A stretch of DNA of 64,000 bases from Chryseobacterium indologenes (GCF_002025665.1 NZ_CP018786.1:3844001-3908000); one strand, 5' to 3'; shown: positions 26,466 to 35,436, counted from the first letter of the stretch. Made by a program: numbers and translations. Notes: generated by a model from the letters alone, not told the origin.

Positions 26466-26618
26466 TTATATTATTTCAAATTCTTCCTTTCCTTCCGGAA
26501 TATAAAATGAAATATCAAGCATCAGTTCTTGTTCTGATTCCGGGTTTTCCAGATATAAAGCAGATTCTCCGTTTGCCTTTTTTAAAAAAGCGACTTTATT
26601 TTCTGCACATACAAACAT
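26466..26618 (-). pseudogene. C-terminal remnant of a paralogue of the 28877-29692 gene
   Basis: A 50-codon frame opens at an ATG at 26618 and ends EGKEEFEII. It aligns with the last 50 residues of the protein encoded at 28877-29692. The shared positions are K-V/L-x-x-L-K/M-K/R, then D/N-G, L-x-F/L-x-S/N-P-D/E, then L-D/E-V/I and F-x-I-I at the very end. The intact gene has about 220 more residues before this point. The frame continues upstream into the preceding lipoprotein gene without a plausible start, so this is a truncated copy. It could still be a translated short ORF. Confidence 0.6.
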
Positions 26619-26629
26619 ATAAGAGTCTG

Positions 26630-27229
26630 CTATGGAGTATAAGTTTTTATAAGATGTGCAGCAGCAGTTTCCTGTCCGTCTGCAGTCTTCACCTGATTGT
26701 CTACAATATAGAGAACAGAGGAAATATTGGGTTTATTATTGGTGTATTCATAATATTGTACCAATACCATGGTTTTATCTTTCAGATCCCATAGATAGGC
26801 TGCATTTCCCAATATTTCACCTTCATTATTCTTTGCAGGAACTCCGGCAAGAACCTTAGGATTTTTGTATTGTGATTTCATATAAGCCAAAAGATCGTTC
26901 CCTGCAGCGGTATCTTCCCATTCTATTTTTATTCCTTTTGTAAGTTTTTCCGCAGGATTGTTTATTAATAATCCTACTGTAGAGCTTTTTACGTTATTTT
27001 CTTTATGTTCCGGAAAGGAGATATTCCCGAATTTGTATCCGGCTACATCTTTGGTATACGCAATAGGGAGTGTGGTTACAATTTCCCTTGCCTCTGTCTG
27101 ATACTTGGTATCTTTCAAAACTTCTTTATACCCTTTAGCAAAATCTACTTTTTCCAGGTCTGTCTTTTGTTGTGACTGGCATGATACACACATGATAAAA
27201 TACAAAATTATTAAAACGATCTTTTTCAT
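26630..27229 (-). CDS. Lipoprotein of unknown function, candidate T6SS immunity protein
   Basis: The 199-residue protein starts MKKIVLIILYFIMCVSC (lipobox Cys). Its body shares short motifs with the lipoprotein at 27498: AGYKFGNISF against KGITYGNIPL, and a later hydrophobic strand pair around YLWDLKDKTMVLVQYYEY. The two look like divergent members of one family. It lies 5 bases after a truncated coding fragment (27235-27366) and 11 bases before another (26466-26618), so it appears to be an orphan left after loss of its neighbours. Confidence 0.7.
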   Translation of the reverse strand: MKKIVLIILYFIMCVSCQSQQKTDLEKVDFAKGYKEVLKDTKYQTEAREIVTTLPIAYTKDVAGYKFGNISFPEHKENNVKSSTVGLLINNPAEKLTKGIKIEWEDTAAGNDLLAYMKSQYKNPKVLAGVPAKNNEGEILGNAAYLWDLKDKTMVLVQYYEYTNNKPNISSVLYIVDNQVKTADGQETAAAHLIKTYTP

Positions 27230-27234
27230 ATTAT

Positions 27235-27366
27235 CTAATTTCTTATTAACGGAATATCGGCACTGAATCCGAAAAGTTCTTCGAGACTTTTGATGACATC
27301 AAGCACAATTTCGTTAAATTTTCCTTCTGCAATGATACCTTCGTCTTCTGTATACCTACAATACTA
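27235..27366 (-). pseudogene. Truncated coding fragment, possible effector C-terminus
   Basis: A frame of about 42 codons without a start runs from a stop near 27367 to a TAG at 27235-27237. It encodes YTEDEGIIAEGKFNEIV and then LDVIKSLEELFGFSADIP. The composition is that of a real amphipathic protein end. The stop is 5 bases before the ATG of the lipoprotein gene at 27229, the spacing expected between an effector and its immunity gene. I do not recognise the family. It is likely the tail of a lost upstream gene. Confidence 0.45.
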
Positions 27367-27418
27367 TATGCAATGTATGATTTACCCTTTTTTATTTCCA
27401 TCTATTTTATTCTAAAAC

Positions 27419-27448
27419 CAGGGAGAAATATTTGAATATTTCTCCCTG
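27419..27448 (-). terminator. Long perfect hairpin after the third lipoprotein gene
   Basis: CAGGGAGAAATATT and AATATTTCTCCCTG form a perfect 14-bp stem with a 2-base loop. On the minus strand it is followed by GTTTTAG. It lies 50 bases past the stop codon of the gene at 27498. T residues also follow on the plus strand, so it may work in both directions. Confidence 0.8.
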
Positions 27449-27497
27449 TATTTTTTCTGTCAATGACTTCTCATTTCTTCTTCTATGGAAAAGATTT

Positions 27498-28148
27498 TTA
27501 GTTCATATACTTGTACCATGGAGAAGCAGGAGGTGTAGGATATTTCAATCCAAAAACTGCATTATTACGGTAGGCATCTTTCGTCACAGAAATGTATTTA
27601 TTTCTTATTTTTCCATCATCTTCAATAGAGATACTTAATATGGAATAATTTTTCCCGTCATCCCAGAAGAAAGAAGTAGGATATGTAAAGGAATTTTTTT
27701 CATTTTGATTCCATGACACTTTTTCCGGAGAAAGTTTTTTAAGTTTTTCAAAAATCGGTTTTACCAGTTTGGCATCTACCGTTGCTTTATCTGTAATAGA
27801 AGCGGTGGGATTTCCATTCTTTTTTACTATTTTTTCTACAAATTCCAAAGAATATTTTTCGGCAGCATTGGTGTCTAGTGCTCCTACTTTTCCTTTGTAT
27901 ACGGTAATCCTTGTTCCCATGGTATTATCTAATGGTATATTTCCATAGGTTATTCCTTTATTTTCATCAGCATAATATTGAATGATATCGGCTTTTGCGG
28001 CATCTTTCAGAAATAAGTCTTTGTTTTCAAAATCATACTTCTTTGCATCCTCCCCTAAGGAAACTGATGACAGGTCAAATGATTTATTTCCACAACAGAT
28101 ATTGATCAATACTACAAAAATCAATACCAACACTCTTGCTTTTTTCAT
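27498..28148 (-). CDS. Lipoprotein of unknown function, candidate T6SS immunity protein
   Basis: The 216-residue protein starts MKKARVLVLIFVVLINICC (lipobox Cys-Cys). The body opens FDLSSVSLGEDAKKYDFENKD and contains GITYGNIPLDNTMG and a C-terminal beta-rich part (NYSILSISIEDDGKIRNKYI). It is a likely divergent paralogue of the lipoproteins at 26630 and 25622. It follows the four-TM protein gene by 65 bases on the same strand and is closed by a strong hairpin. A protective role against an effector of the same island is inferred from its position. Confidence 0.7.
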   Translation of the reverse strand: MKKARVLVLIFVVLINICCGNKSFDLSSVSLGEDAKKYDFENKDLFLKDAAKADIIQYYADENKGITYGNIPLDNTMGTRITVYKGKVGALDTNAAEKYSLEFVEKIVKKNGNPTASITDKATVDAKLVKPIFEKLKKLSPEKVSWNQNEKNSFTYPTSFFWDDGKNYSILSISIEDDGKIRNKYISVTKDAYRNNAVFGLKYPTPPASPWYKYMN

Positions 28149-28213
28149 ACTACTTTATATTTTGATGATTATTACAACTCGTTATCTTTTTGATAAACTC
28201 TCTTTTAAAAAAA

Positions 28214-28867
28214 TTATGATTTCAAATATATGAATACTATACAGGAAATATTAATGAAAAGCAGTAATAGTGCCAACCGGACAGACCAGTTTATTCTTTT
28301 TTTCATAGGATATGATGTAGTGTAGGTAGAAATTAAGGCGGCAAAAAATGCAGCAAAACCTGTAAAAAAACAGCCTGCAGCAAACATCAACCAATCCAGT
28401 TGAAGAGCATTTGTACTTTCTTCACCTGCTTTATCTGTTATCTTTAGTTTCTGTCCCATAACGGGTGGATTATCACTTGTAATATCCAGCGTTTTTATCA
28501 CTTTCTTCCCATCATTATCTGTGTATTCTACTTTTGGAAAAAAAATGACTTTATCTCTGTAAGTAGAGTTTGAAAAATTTTTAAACTTCGTAATTTCTTT
28601 TTTATATCCCACTACGATTGCTTCATACTGTGGCTCATCAAAACTTCTATATGCTTTTTCCCAGAAAAAGGTATATGACAGGACAAACGCCATTGCATTC
28701 ACAGAAATCATAATGATTGAAATGATTAAAAGAAGGAATCCTTTTTCCAGAAGACCTCCCTTTTTTTCTGAACTATTTCTGTTCGCCGCAAATTTCAAAA
28801 AGATTTTATATCCTTTATACAGAGAGAATATGACAATTATTGCCGTAAAATATCCTAAAAAAGTCAT
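28214..28867 (-). CDS. DUF3592-like polytopic membrane protein
   Basis: The 217-residue protein has four predicted membrane segments: about 5-22, 45-70, 155-180 and 195-215. Between TM2 and TM3 lies a soluble domain of the DUF3592 style (YEAIVVGYKKEITK, then VIFFPKVEYTDNDGKKVIK and PPVMGQKLKITD). Its role is unknown. It starts 10 bases after the gene at 28877 and belongs to the same transcript. A membrane protein beside a candidate membrane-acting effector could be its immunity partner, which is an inference. Confidence 0.7.
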   Translation of the reverse strand: MTFLGYFTAIIVIFSLYKGYKIFLKFAANRNSSEKKGGLLEKGFLLLIISIIMISVNAMAFVLSYTFFWEKAYRSFDEPQYEAIVVGYKKEITKFKNFSNSTYRDKVIFFPKVEYTDNDGKKVIKTLDITSDNPPVMGQKLKITDKAGEESTNALQLDWLMFAAGCFFTGFAAFFAALISTYTTSYPMKKRINWSVRLALLLLFINISCIVFIYLKS

Positions 28868-28876
28868 CTTTACTGA

Positions 28877-29692
28877 TTAAATAATACTGAACCCTTTTTC
28901 TTTTGTTCTCATATGAAGCTTCACTTCTAGTTCTATATTGCTTTGTTTTTCAATATCGGGACTTTTGAATTGTAATGGTTGTGAGCCGTCTTTTCTCATC
29001 AACCTTACTAATTTTCCGTATCCCATTACTTCAAGCTGGAGATCTGATTCATGAAGTTCTTCTACTTCAAGGTTCTGAGAAAATAATTGTCCGGCACTCT
29101 CCAGAAATCTTTTTTTTCTTTCTTCCGTATAGTATAAGGCCTGTTCCTGCAATTTCATTTTGTCCTGTGACATGTCAAGGTACTTTCCGACATCGTGGCT
29201 TTGCAATACAGTCCTGATCTTTTTATAATATTTTAAAACATCACTGAAAAGATCTTCTTTTTTGATGTCTTTCAAGTCTACTGAATTCTGCCATCCGTCT
29301 AATACAAAAGGAAGTTCAACTTCTATTTCACCTGTGATTTCAAAATGAGGATATTTGATATTGCCACTCAGACCATCCCATGGTGATTCAAGTTTAGGGT
29401 GAAAAGCAGATCGGGAAGCTTTCCAGTTGTCAAGCTCAGCACAGAAAAAATCAATAGACATCATATCCTCTTCATCCAATATATTTTTTCCTAAACGAGG
29501 ATACATTTTCCCGGTTACTTTATATTTCCCACTCTGAAGCAATGCCTGATTAATCATGGTATCACCTCCGAATCCTCCTTCTTTTGTCTCATCTCCGTAC
29601 CAGTCTATCACAGGAACATCATTCACATAAATGGTTCCTGAACAGTACATTCTCGGATATACGGAATATAAGGGCTTTTTTAAATTATGCAT
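28877..29692 (-). CDS. T6SS-island protein of unknown function, 271 aa
   Basis: The protein has no signal and starts MHNLKKPLYSVYPRMYCSGTIYVNDVPVIDWYGDE. It looks beta-rich in the first half (GDTMINQALLQSGKYKVTGKMYP, FEITGEIEVELPF) and helical around 175-210. The C-terminal 50 residues recur in the fragment at 26466-26618, so it is a mobile or duplicated cassette in this island. It starts 8 bases after the stop of the OmpA-domain gene. An effector accessory or immunity role is possible, and no family is recognised. Confidence 0.65.
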   Translation of the reverse strand: MHNLKKPLYSVYPRMYCSGTIYVNDVPVIDWYGDETKEGGFGGDTMINQALLQSGKYKVTGKMYPRLGKNILDEEDMMSIDFFCAELDNWKASRSAFHPKLESPWDGLSGNIKYPHFEITGEIEVELPFVLDGWQNSVDLKDIKKEDLFSDVLKYYKKIRTVLQSHDVGKYLDMSQDKMKLQEQALYYTEERKKRFLESAGQLFSQNLEVEELHESDLQLEVMGYGKLVRLMRKDGSQPLQFKSPDIEKQSNIELEVKLHMRTKEKGFSII

Positions 29693-29700
29693 AGGTCAAT

Positions 29701-32361
29701 TTAAGTTAAATATTTTTTTTCCAAATAGAAGGTTTCTTCTTTTATTGCTTTTTCTTCTACTTTAAAATTGCTTTTCCACCAGCCTACTTCTCCTTCTATT
29801 TCTACTGAAAGTACTACTCCTGAGAATTTCAGGATAGGCTGTATGAATAATCCTTTAGTATCAGAATCCAGTACAATATCTCCTCCAAAGTAGGAATCTG
29901 CTTTTGCAGCGGCTTTAAATGTCATAATAGGTTTTGATTTAGTTCCTTTTACTCTTCCAATCTCAACGCTGACACTAAGCTCAATGGTAGCACCCATTTT
30001 ACCTCCAATGGTGGTCTTCCCCTGCATATTGATCCCGTTGATACTGTCAATTTTCAGAGCATCTACCATGATTTCAAGTTCTCCATAAAATGTTGCTGTA
30101 AAGGTTACCGAAGCTCCCAGCTTTTCTAATCCTCCACGGAATTTATTAATGATTCTTGCAGCAGCAGGGTTTCCAGTAGCTCCATAAGAGGCTGCAGCAA
30201 TAGCAGCTCCTAATATATCAATAACAACTTCAGCTCCGATCAGAGGTTTAAAACCAAAACCTACTTCCCCGATTACGCTGAGCGTATTTCTTTCGTTTAC
30301 TCTTTCCAGATACCATTTCCCTACGACGGTAAATTTTGGATATCTGACATTGAAACCAACTGGTATTGCAGTTTCTTTCGCTGCACTTTGCGCATAATTG
30401 ATTGCATTCTGTACAATATTTACAGCGGTGGCAATCATTCTGGCTACCAGTTTGATTTTATCTGCAAATTCATTGGTAAAGCTTCTCTTTTCTCTCCCGG
30501 CATCCCATTCAGCCGATAAACCTACTCCTATTGAAATCGGAACTTTTCCGGTTTCATTCATTCTCATCCTGTTGTATCCTGCCTGTCTGGATTTTTCCTG
30601 ATGTTTTGCATAAACGGACCCAGGGGGCATATTGGCAGCTTTATAATTGGAAACATTCACCAAAAACTCAAGAGCAAGTTCCCATTTAATATCCGGATAA
30701 GCTTTAATCAGTACTGTAGTTCTTTTTTCATTACTAAAATATCTGCAGCTATGAACATGTAAATGAAACTGATTCGGATTGGTTGCTGAAGGCCAGATGT
30801 ATTCTATTGGAAATGCATGAACTCTGGAAAGGTTTGAGTATACACCATACGTAAATGAAGGAGTGGTAAATGTCTTTACTGTATCTCCTTTATCTATCGC
30901 CTGTCCTACGTCTACAAGCAGGGTTTGTTTTTTATGTTTTCCTTTGCTGTCTCTGAAACATTCATTGGTTTGAAAACCTGTAATATCAATCACCAGATTT
31001 TTCTTTGTAGATACACTAGGCGCTGTTACTTCATAGTTAATAGTCTGGGCATCATGAGCATTGAATACAAATGAGATGTCTACTCTACGGTTATTTTCAT
31101 AGTCTTTCTCATTTTTGTATCTAATGTTATCTTTTCCCATTTTATCATCGGTAGGATCTACTTCTCCTTTTCCTACAGAGATAATTCTCCTTGGATCTAA
31201 TCCACCGTCAGCAAAGAATTTTTTGACAACATCTGCTCTTTTTTGGGAAAGTCCCTTATTGTAATTCTGTTTTCCGATTACACAGGCATAGCCACTCAGA
31301 TTCATGGTGGCATCTTTATGTTCCAAGAGGAATTTGAGTACATTATTCAGTATGGCAACCCCGTCTTTATCAATGACTGTGGAATCAAATTTATAATAGA
31401 TTGTTCTCTGAATATGTTCCTGCAGGGCAGCGGACTTTAGCAGTTTGACACCGTTTCCGTTGTCAAAGACTTTAACGGTTGTATTGCTGGCCTGGCCGTC
31501 CTTTGTTTCATTTTCAGTGATTTTGATGACTTCAAATTTACAGGGTTCTAGTCTGACAGAGTTTACATCCGGCTTATAGACTTTGGTGGGTGTCTGGTTC
31601 TGAGCACCGTTTGTATTAGTAGTGACCACTTTATTTTTCACATTCAGATAGATCGCATGAAGATCATCACCCAGTTTATCTTTGATGTATTGTTTCGAAG
31701 CAACATCTTTTACTTTAACATAGAATTCCTCTACATTCTGGATATTATCTACATAGGCCATCCAGGCAAAGGTATTTTCCATTTTCAGATTTACTTCACC
31801 ATCTATTACCTGTACATTATTATAGGTATGGACCAGTTTATCTGCTTTTGCTGTCTGCTGATTCCAAAGTTCGATACTGACTGTATTTCCATTCAGTCCT
31901 TCTGTCATAAGGTTCAGATGAACAATGTGTCCGTAGGAAATGTATTCAGACTTTTTGTTGTTTTTGATACTTTTGCTGTTTTTTTGCGTAGACCACTTGC
32001 TGCTTACAATTTTGGGGTCACACCAGCCTTTTACAAATATTCCTGTATTACTTTTAGTATCTCTTACTCCTGAAAGACTGGCTTCAATATAAAACTGATA
32101 GCTTCCACAGAACTGCTTGCCAATTAAAAATTTATATCCTGTAGCAGAGGTTATCTGATTGATGATAATTTTTTTGCTGCTGTTCTGCCTCATCCAGGTC
32201 AGCGGTTTCTTTTTGTCTGCCTCTGTAGTGCCCGGCAACCAATCATCAACGCCGAACTGTACCCACTGATCTGGCTTTATAGTAACCCTCTGTCCTAATA
32301 CAGACATTTTGGGATAATACAATCCGCTTACAATTTTTATTTTTTTTACGCCTTTTGCCAT
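29701..32361 (-). CDS. OmpA-domain protein without signal peptide, probable T6SS effector
   Basis: The 886-residue protein starts MAKGVKKIKIVSGLYYPKMS, with no signal or lipobox. Two beta-rich N-terminal regions span about 1-300. An OmpA-like peptidoglycan-binding domain follows at about 325-435 (TIYYKFDSTVIDKDGVAILNN, LSQKRADVVKKFFADGG, NRRVDISF). After a middle region (about 440-600) the C-terminus contains FADKIKLVARMIATAVNIV and a hydrophobic VVIDILGAAIAAASYGATGNPA, then repeated beta strands. A peptidoglycan-binding domain in an unsecreted protein beside hcp, vgrG and a PAAR-like gene suggests a type VI cargo that acts in the target envelope. The toxic activity is not identified. Confidence 0.65.
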   Translation of the reverse strand: MAKGVKKIKIVSGLYYPKMSVLGQRVTIKPDQWVQFGVDDWLPGTTEADKKKPLTWMRQNSSKKIIINQITSATGYKFLIGKQFCGSYQFYIEASLSGVRDTKSNTGIFVKGWCDPKIVSSKWSTQKNSKSIKNNKKSEYISYGHIVHLNLMTEGLNGNTVSIELWNQQTAKADKLVHTYNNVQVIDGEVNLKMENTFAWMAYVDNIQNVEEFYVKVKDVASKQYIKDKLGDDLHAIYLNVKNKVVTTNTNGAQNQTPTKVYKPDVNSVRLEPCKFEVIKITENETKDGQASNTTVKVFDNGNGVKLLKSAALQEHIQRTIYYKFDSTVIDKDGVAILNNVLKFLLEHKDATMNLSGYACVIGKQNYNKGLSQKRADVVKKFFADGGLDPRRIISVGKGEVDPTDDKMGKDNIRYKNEKDYENNRRVDISFVFNAHDAQTINYEVTAPSVSTKKNLVIDITGFQTNECFRDSKGKHKKQTLLVDVGQAIDKGDTVKTFTTPSFTYGVYSNLSRVHAFPIEYIWPSATNPNQFHLHVHSCRYFSNEKRTTVLIKAYPDIKWELALEFLVNVSNYKAANMPPGSVYAKHQEKSRQAGYNRMRMNETGKVPISIGVGLSAEWDAGREKRSFTNEFADKIKLVARMIATAVNIVQNAINYAQSAAKETAIPVGFNVRYPKFTVVGKWYLERVNERNTLSVIGEVGFGFKPLIGAEVVIDILGAAIAAASYGATGNPAAARIINKFRGGLEKLGASVTFTATFYGELEIMVDALKIDSINGINMQGKTTIGGKMGATIELSVSVEIGRVKGTKSKPIMTFKAAAKADSYFGGDIVLDSDTKGLFIQPILKFSGVVLSVEIEGEVGWWKSNFKVEEKAIKEETFYLEKKYLT

Positions 32362-32372
32362 TTTCTTATCAT

Positions 32373-32861
32373 TTAGATTGCACCATCCTGCCCTCCTCCT
32401 GAAGGCTGTTCGTTATACATTTCCTCAGAATCTACCAACGGATTGATCTGCTGCTGAACGTCTTTGTCGGCATTTTTAAAGTTCTGCTGGCTGGCTTCAG
32501 CTCTCTGTCCATGGTCTATAATCTCAATACATGGAGTTCCGGCAATAGCACATACGGCTTTGCTGTCTTCTACAATGATATATCCGCCATTGCTGAGCTG
32601 TACTTTATCATAAAACTTCTGCCATTCTGTAACCATAATTTTGCATGGAGGTGGTGGCACTCCCATTTTGGTACAGTTCCCGAATGTATTTTTTTCAAAT
32701 GTGGCAGCTCCTATTTCTTTCGTGGTAACGATCAGTTTTTTAGAAGCACTTTTATCATTGGCATATTCTTTTTGGTGTGTAAGTACTTTCAGCTTGTCCG
32801 GAAGCTGTCCGAACTGGCATTTGCACATGGCGCCCTGTACTACAATATGTTTTTCTGCCAT
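32373..32861 (-). CDS. DUF4280 PAAR-like spike-tip protein
   Basis: The 162-residue protein opens HIVVQGAMCKCQFGQLPDKL, the DUF4280 N-terminus, and holds paired metal-type residues CKC, NCTKMGVPPPPCKIM and AVCAIAGTPCIEI. DUF4280 proteins are PAAR-like caps on VgrG trimers in type VI and related contractile systems. The C-terminal 40 residues are polar and probably disordered. It lies 11 bases before the OmpA-domain gene, the arrangement expected if it loads that protein on the spike. Confidence 0.85.
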   Translation of the reverse strand: MAEKHIVVQGAMCKCQFGQLPDKLKVLTHQKEYANDKSASKKLIVTTKEIGAATFEKNTFGNCTKMGVPPPPCKIMVTEWQKFYDKVQLSNGGYIIVEDSKAVCAIAGTPCIEIIDHGQRAEASQQNFKNADKDVQQQINPLVDSEEMYNEQPSGGGQDGAI

Positions 32862-32890
32862 ATTAATTTTATCTTTAGTGAAATGGTAAT

Positions 32891-33934
32891 TTAGTTTTCA
32901 TCAATTCCTGAAACTGATACTGAAATCTTTTTTTCTTCCTGCAGCATGATACTGCATTCCAGGTAAAGAGATTCCGGAAGTGAAGTTTCTCCTTTCAGAT
33001 AACTTATGAGTCTGAAAGTTCCTTCTTCATTCATCACAGGGTTGTCTTCTATAATCAATGAAAAAGGTGATCTTCTTATAAAATCATCAATATTTCTTTC
33101 TTCATATAATTTTCCTGATCCTTCTATGGTAATCAGACCTGTTTCTTCTTTCAGCGGATCTGTTTCCAGTGTAAATTTATATCTGGGTTCAATTGCATTG
33201 TCCACTACAGGAAAAGTTGTTGTCATCTCTGTTTTAAATTCCTTTCCGAAGCTTTGGTATATTCCAAAGAATAAGGCACGGATGAAGTAATCATTTTTAA
33301 GGTAAAGACTGATTGCTTCAGGCTGGCTGATTACTTTTTCAATCTTTCCACAGTATTCGTCTACGGTTTCGCCTTCAAATTCTTTGTATAATTCATCTTT
33401 TACAACCGTCCATCTTTTAAGAAATACGTCAGCATTTTCTACGGCTTCAAATTTCCCGTGTTCATCTGTACTGATCTGTAAAGGGTATAAAACCTTAGAA
33501 GTTCTGTACGCCAGAAGATCTGCAATTTCATTCACTTCTTCTTCATTAAGATAAAGATTGGATGTTCTGTCTATTTCAAAAAAAAGAATTCCTTTATCTG
33601 TTTTTAACCAGCGAACAGATGTTTCATATTTTAGTTCGTTTTTAGTTTCTCCTTTTTCAATGGTAATAACTACGCTATATCTTCGCACTGAATTTTCCGG
33701 CTGAAGGGTAAGGCTGTTTCCTCTTCCGAATTTTACCAAAATATTTTTATCTGCAACCGCAGTTCTCGGAACAAAAAGTTCTTTCTGCCCGTTAAGGTTG
33801 ATCAGAATCATATCCTTAACAGCACAATGGTTATTATGGAAGTGTTTTAATGCATCTTTATCCATCCCGTACAGTGAGGCTATACTTTTTAAGGTTTCAT
33901 CTTTCTGAACGGTATGTATGTTATATTTCTGCAT
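32891..33934 (-). CDS. LysM-domain protein of the T6SS cargo island
   Basis: The 347-residue protein starts MQKYNIHTVQKDETLKSIASLYGMDKDALKHFHN, an N-terminal LysM domain without a signal peptide. The rest is not recognised; it includes EETGLITIEGSGKLYEERNID and a beta-rich C-terminus. The frame reaches TTG at 33952, but the ATG at 33932-33934 is a better start. LysM proteins recur between vgrG and DUF4280 genes in contractile systems and may act as baseplate or spike adaptors. Its place between the DUF2235 and DUF4280 genes supports a cargo-loading role. Confidence 0.72.
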   Translation of the reverse strand: MQKYNIHTVQKDETLKSIASLYGMDKDALKHFHNNHCAVKDMILINLNGQKELFVPRTAVADKNILVKFGRGNSLTLQPENSVRRYSVVITIEKGETKNELKYETSVRWLKTDKGILFFEIDRTSNLYLNEEEVNEIADLLAYRTSKVLYPLQISTDEHGKFEAVENADVFLKRWTVVKDELYKEFEGETVDEYCGKIEKVISQPEAISLYLKNDYFIRALFFGIYQSFGKEFKTEMTTTFPVVDNAIEPRYKFTLETDPLKEETGLITIEGSGKLYEERNIDDFIRRSPFSLIIEDNPVMNEEGTFRLISYLKGETSLPESLYLECSIMLQEEKKISVSVSGIDEN

Positions 33935-33989
33935 AAAATGTTCCTGCTTCAATTGCTTTCTTTATAATATGATTTGTTTTATTAAAATT

Positions 33990-35402
33990 TTAATGGATAA
34001 CTCTCCTTCTGTCTGACCTCGGATCCATACCGATTCCTTCTCTTCGTGCGGACCAGTGGAGATATTGATTTCTCAGAATCCTCAAATCGTCCTGCTCGTG
34101 CATTTCTTTCTGATAAGCAGCATATTGGTTTTCCGGGATTTTTGCTCCTCCATAAGCATCCTGTAATTCTTTATATCTTTTAAAGGTATAAGGTTTGCCA
34201 TCTGCCATTACATAGGATCTCAAACGGTCTTTTACCCTTATCAGCAACTGATCTGATGAAATAGAGTATGTTTCATTAATCATTTTTTTATCCTTGAGGG
34301 GTAAGTCTTTCTGAACGCCATATTCTGCCATGAAATGCAGAGGAATGTAGCTATATGTTTTCACCAACTTGCGGACTCCTTTTAAGGATAAATAAAATCC
34401 TGGGGTAATGGTGAGTTGTTTTTCTTTGTACCAGCCATCAGCTACAAGTTGTATTTTCAATTCTTCCAGTTTTCTGCTGGTAGTCCATGAAGTTTCTACT
34501 TCTTCCCAGGTCTCTTCACCGTTTTCATATGCTCCTCCAACGTCACAGTGTACGCCCGGGAATGTTTTTTCAGTTCCGATATGTACTCTTGTCAGGTCAA
34601 AGTTTTCTCTGTGTTCATTTTCTGCGATGAAGTGAACTACAGTCTGGGCTTTTCCAATATCATTAAGGCTTAATTCTTCTACGTCATTGCTGAAATTGGG
34701 TACAGGTGACAGGTATTTTGAATAAGATGAAACGGTATCGTAAATTCCGAGGAATCTTACTTTCAACACATCTATTTTTAATCCCGCTTCTTCAAGTTTA
34801 AGACCAAGGTGGCCCCATTTTGGAAGCTCTTCTGAAGCAACACTTTTTCCATCATCATCGGAATACGTTGTCACCGACACCGCTTCATTGGCAACGGTTC
34901 GGGAAGTGGCTCTATATTTTGCTTTTCCGATTTCGTATACAAAATTACGGGCAGCTGCAGCTCCACGGCTAAATCCGAATACATCAAAAGTAAGCACAGC
35001 AATTTTATCGGCTTTCTTTTCAGCTTTAATGGTTTTCACCTTTTTTACAATTTCTTCACAGCCTTTTCTCACTTTCGATCTGATTCCGGTTTCTCCTGTT
35101 CCGAAAGCATATCCCAACGTAGCATCGCCTTCCTTATCCTGTGTACCGATACCTTCTATATAAATGCCGAAGTTTTTATCATAGTTGTCCCACATGCGGG
35201 CTACGTTACTCCAGTCATTGTTATAGCTGGTGTTGTCTTCAGCTTTTCCGCCATGTTTTTTATGGGCATCTGTTCCTTTTTTTCTTTCGTCTGTATTGGT
35301 TTTATTATTCAGGGTTCCGTCAAAAAAAATCCCAATGGTAATATCCAGTACTTCCTCTTTGGATACAGATGGTGTATAACTTCCAAATTGATTGTTGTGC
35401 AT
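33990..35402 (-). CDS. DUF2235 alpha/beta hydrolase, Tle1-like phospholipase effector
   Basis: The 470-residue protein begins with DITIGIFFDGTLNNKTNT. It has the nucleophile elbow VFGFSRGAAAARNFVYEI near 165-182 (GFSRGAA, a GxSxG variant), the Asp in VRFLGIYDTVSSY near 230 and the His in FPGVHCDVGGAYENG near 300. These match DUF2235, which includes T6SS phospholipase effectors of the Tle1 group that attack target membranes. No signal peptide is present. The DUF2931 lipoprotein gene lies directly upstream in the operon and is the natural immunity candidate. Confidence 0.87.
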   Translation of the reverse strand: MHNNQFGSYTPSVSKEEVLDITIGIFFDGTLNNKTNTDERKKGTDAHKKHGGKAEDNTSYNNDWSNVARMWDNYDKNFGIYIEGIGTQDKEGDATLGYAFGTGETGIRSKVRKGCEEIVKKVKTIKAEKKADKIAVLTFDVFGFSRGAAAARNFVYEIGKAKYRATSRTVANEAVSVTTYSDDDGKSVASEELPKWGHLGLKLEEAGLKIDVLKVRFLGIYDTVSSYSKYLSPVPNFSNDVEELSLNDIGKAQTVVHFIAENEHRENFDLTRVHIGTEKTFPGVHCDVGGAYENGEETWEEVETSWTTSRKLEELKIQLVADGWYKEKQLTITPGFYLSLKGVRKLVKTYSYIPLHFMAEYGVQKDLPLKDKKMINETYSISSDQLLIRVKDRLRSYVMADGKPYTFKRYKELQDAYGGAKIPENQYAAYQKEMHEQDDLRILRNQYLHWSARREGIGMDPRSDRRRVIH

Positions 35403-35436
35403 AGTTCTTGTTTTTAAATTGACTGATTGAATGCGA

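Noticed and set aside
26447..26794. Plus-strand frame of 115 residues
   Set aside because: It is the complement of the minus-strand lipoprotein gene and of the 26466-26618 fragment, rich in Phe/Leu/Ile/Tyr and without family motifs.
29701..32361. Ordinary outer-membrane OmpA porin
   Set aside because: There is no signal peptide or N-terminal barrel, and the OmpA domain is in the middle of an 886-residue chain within a T6SS operon.
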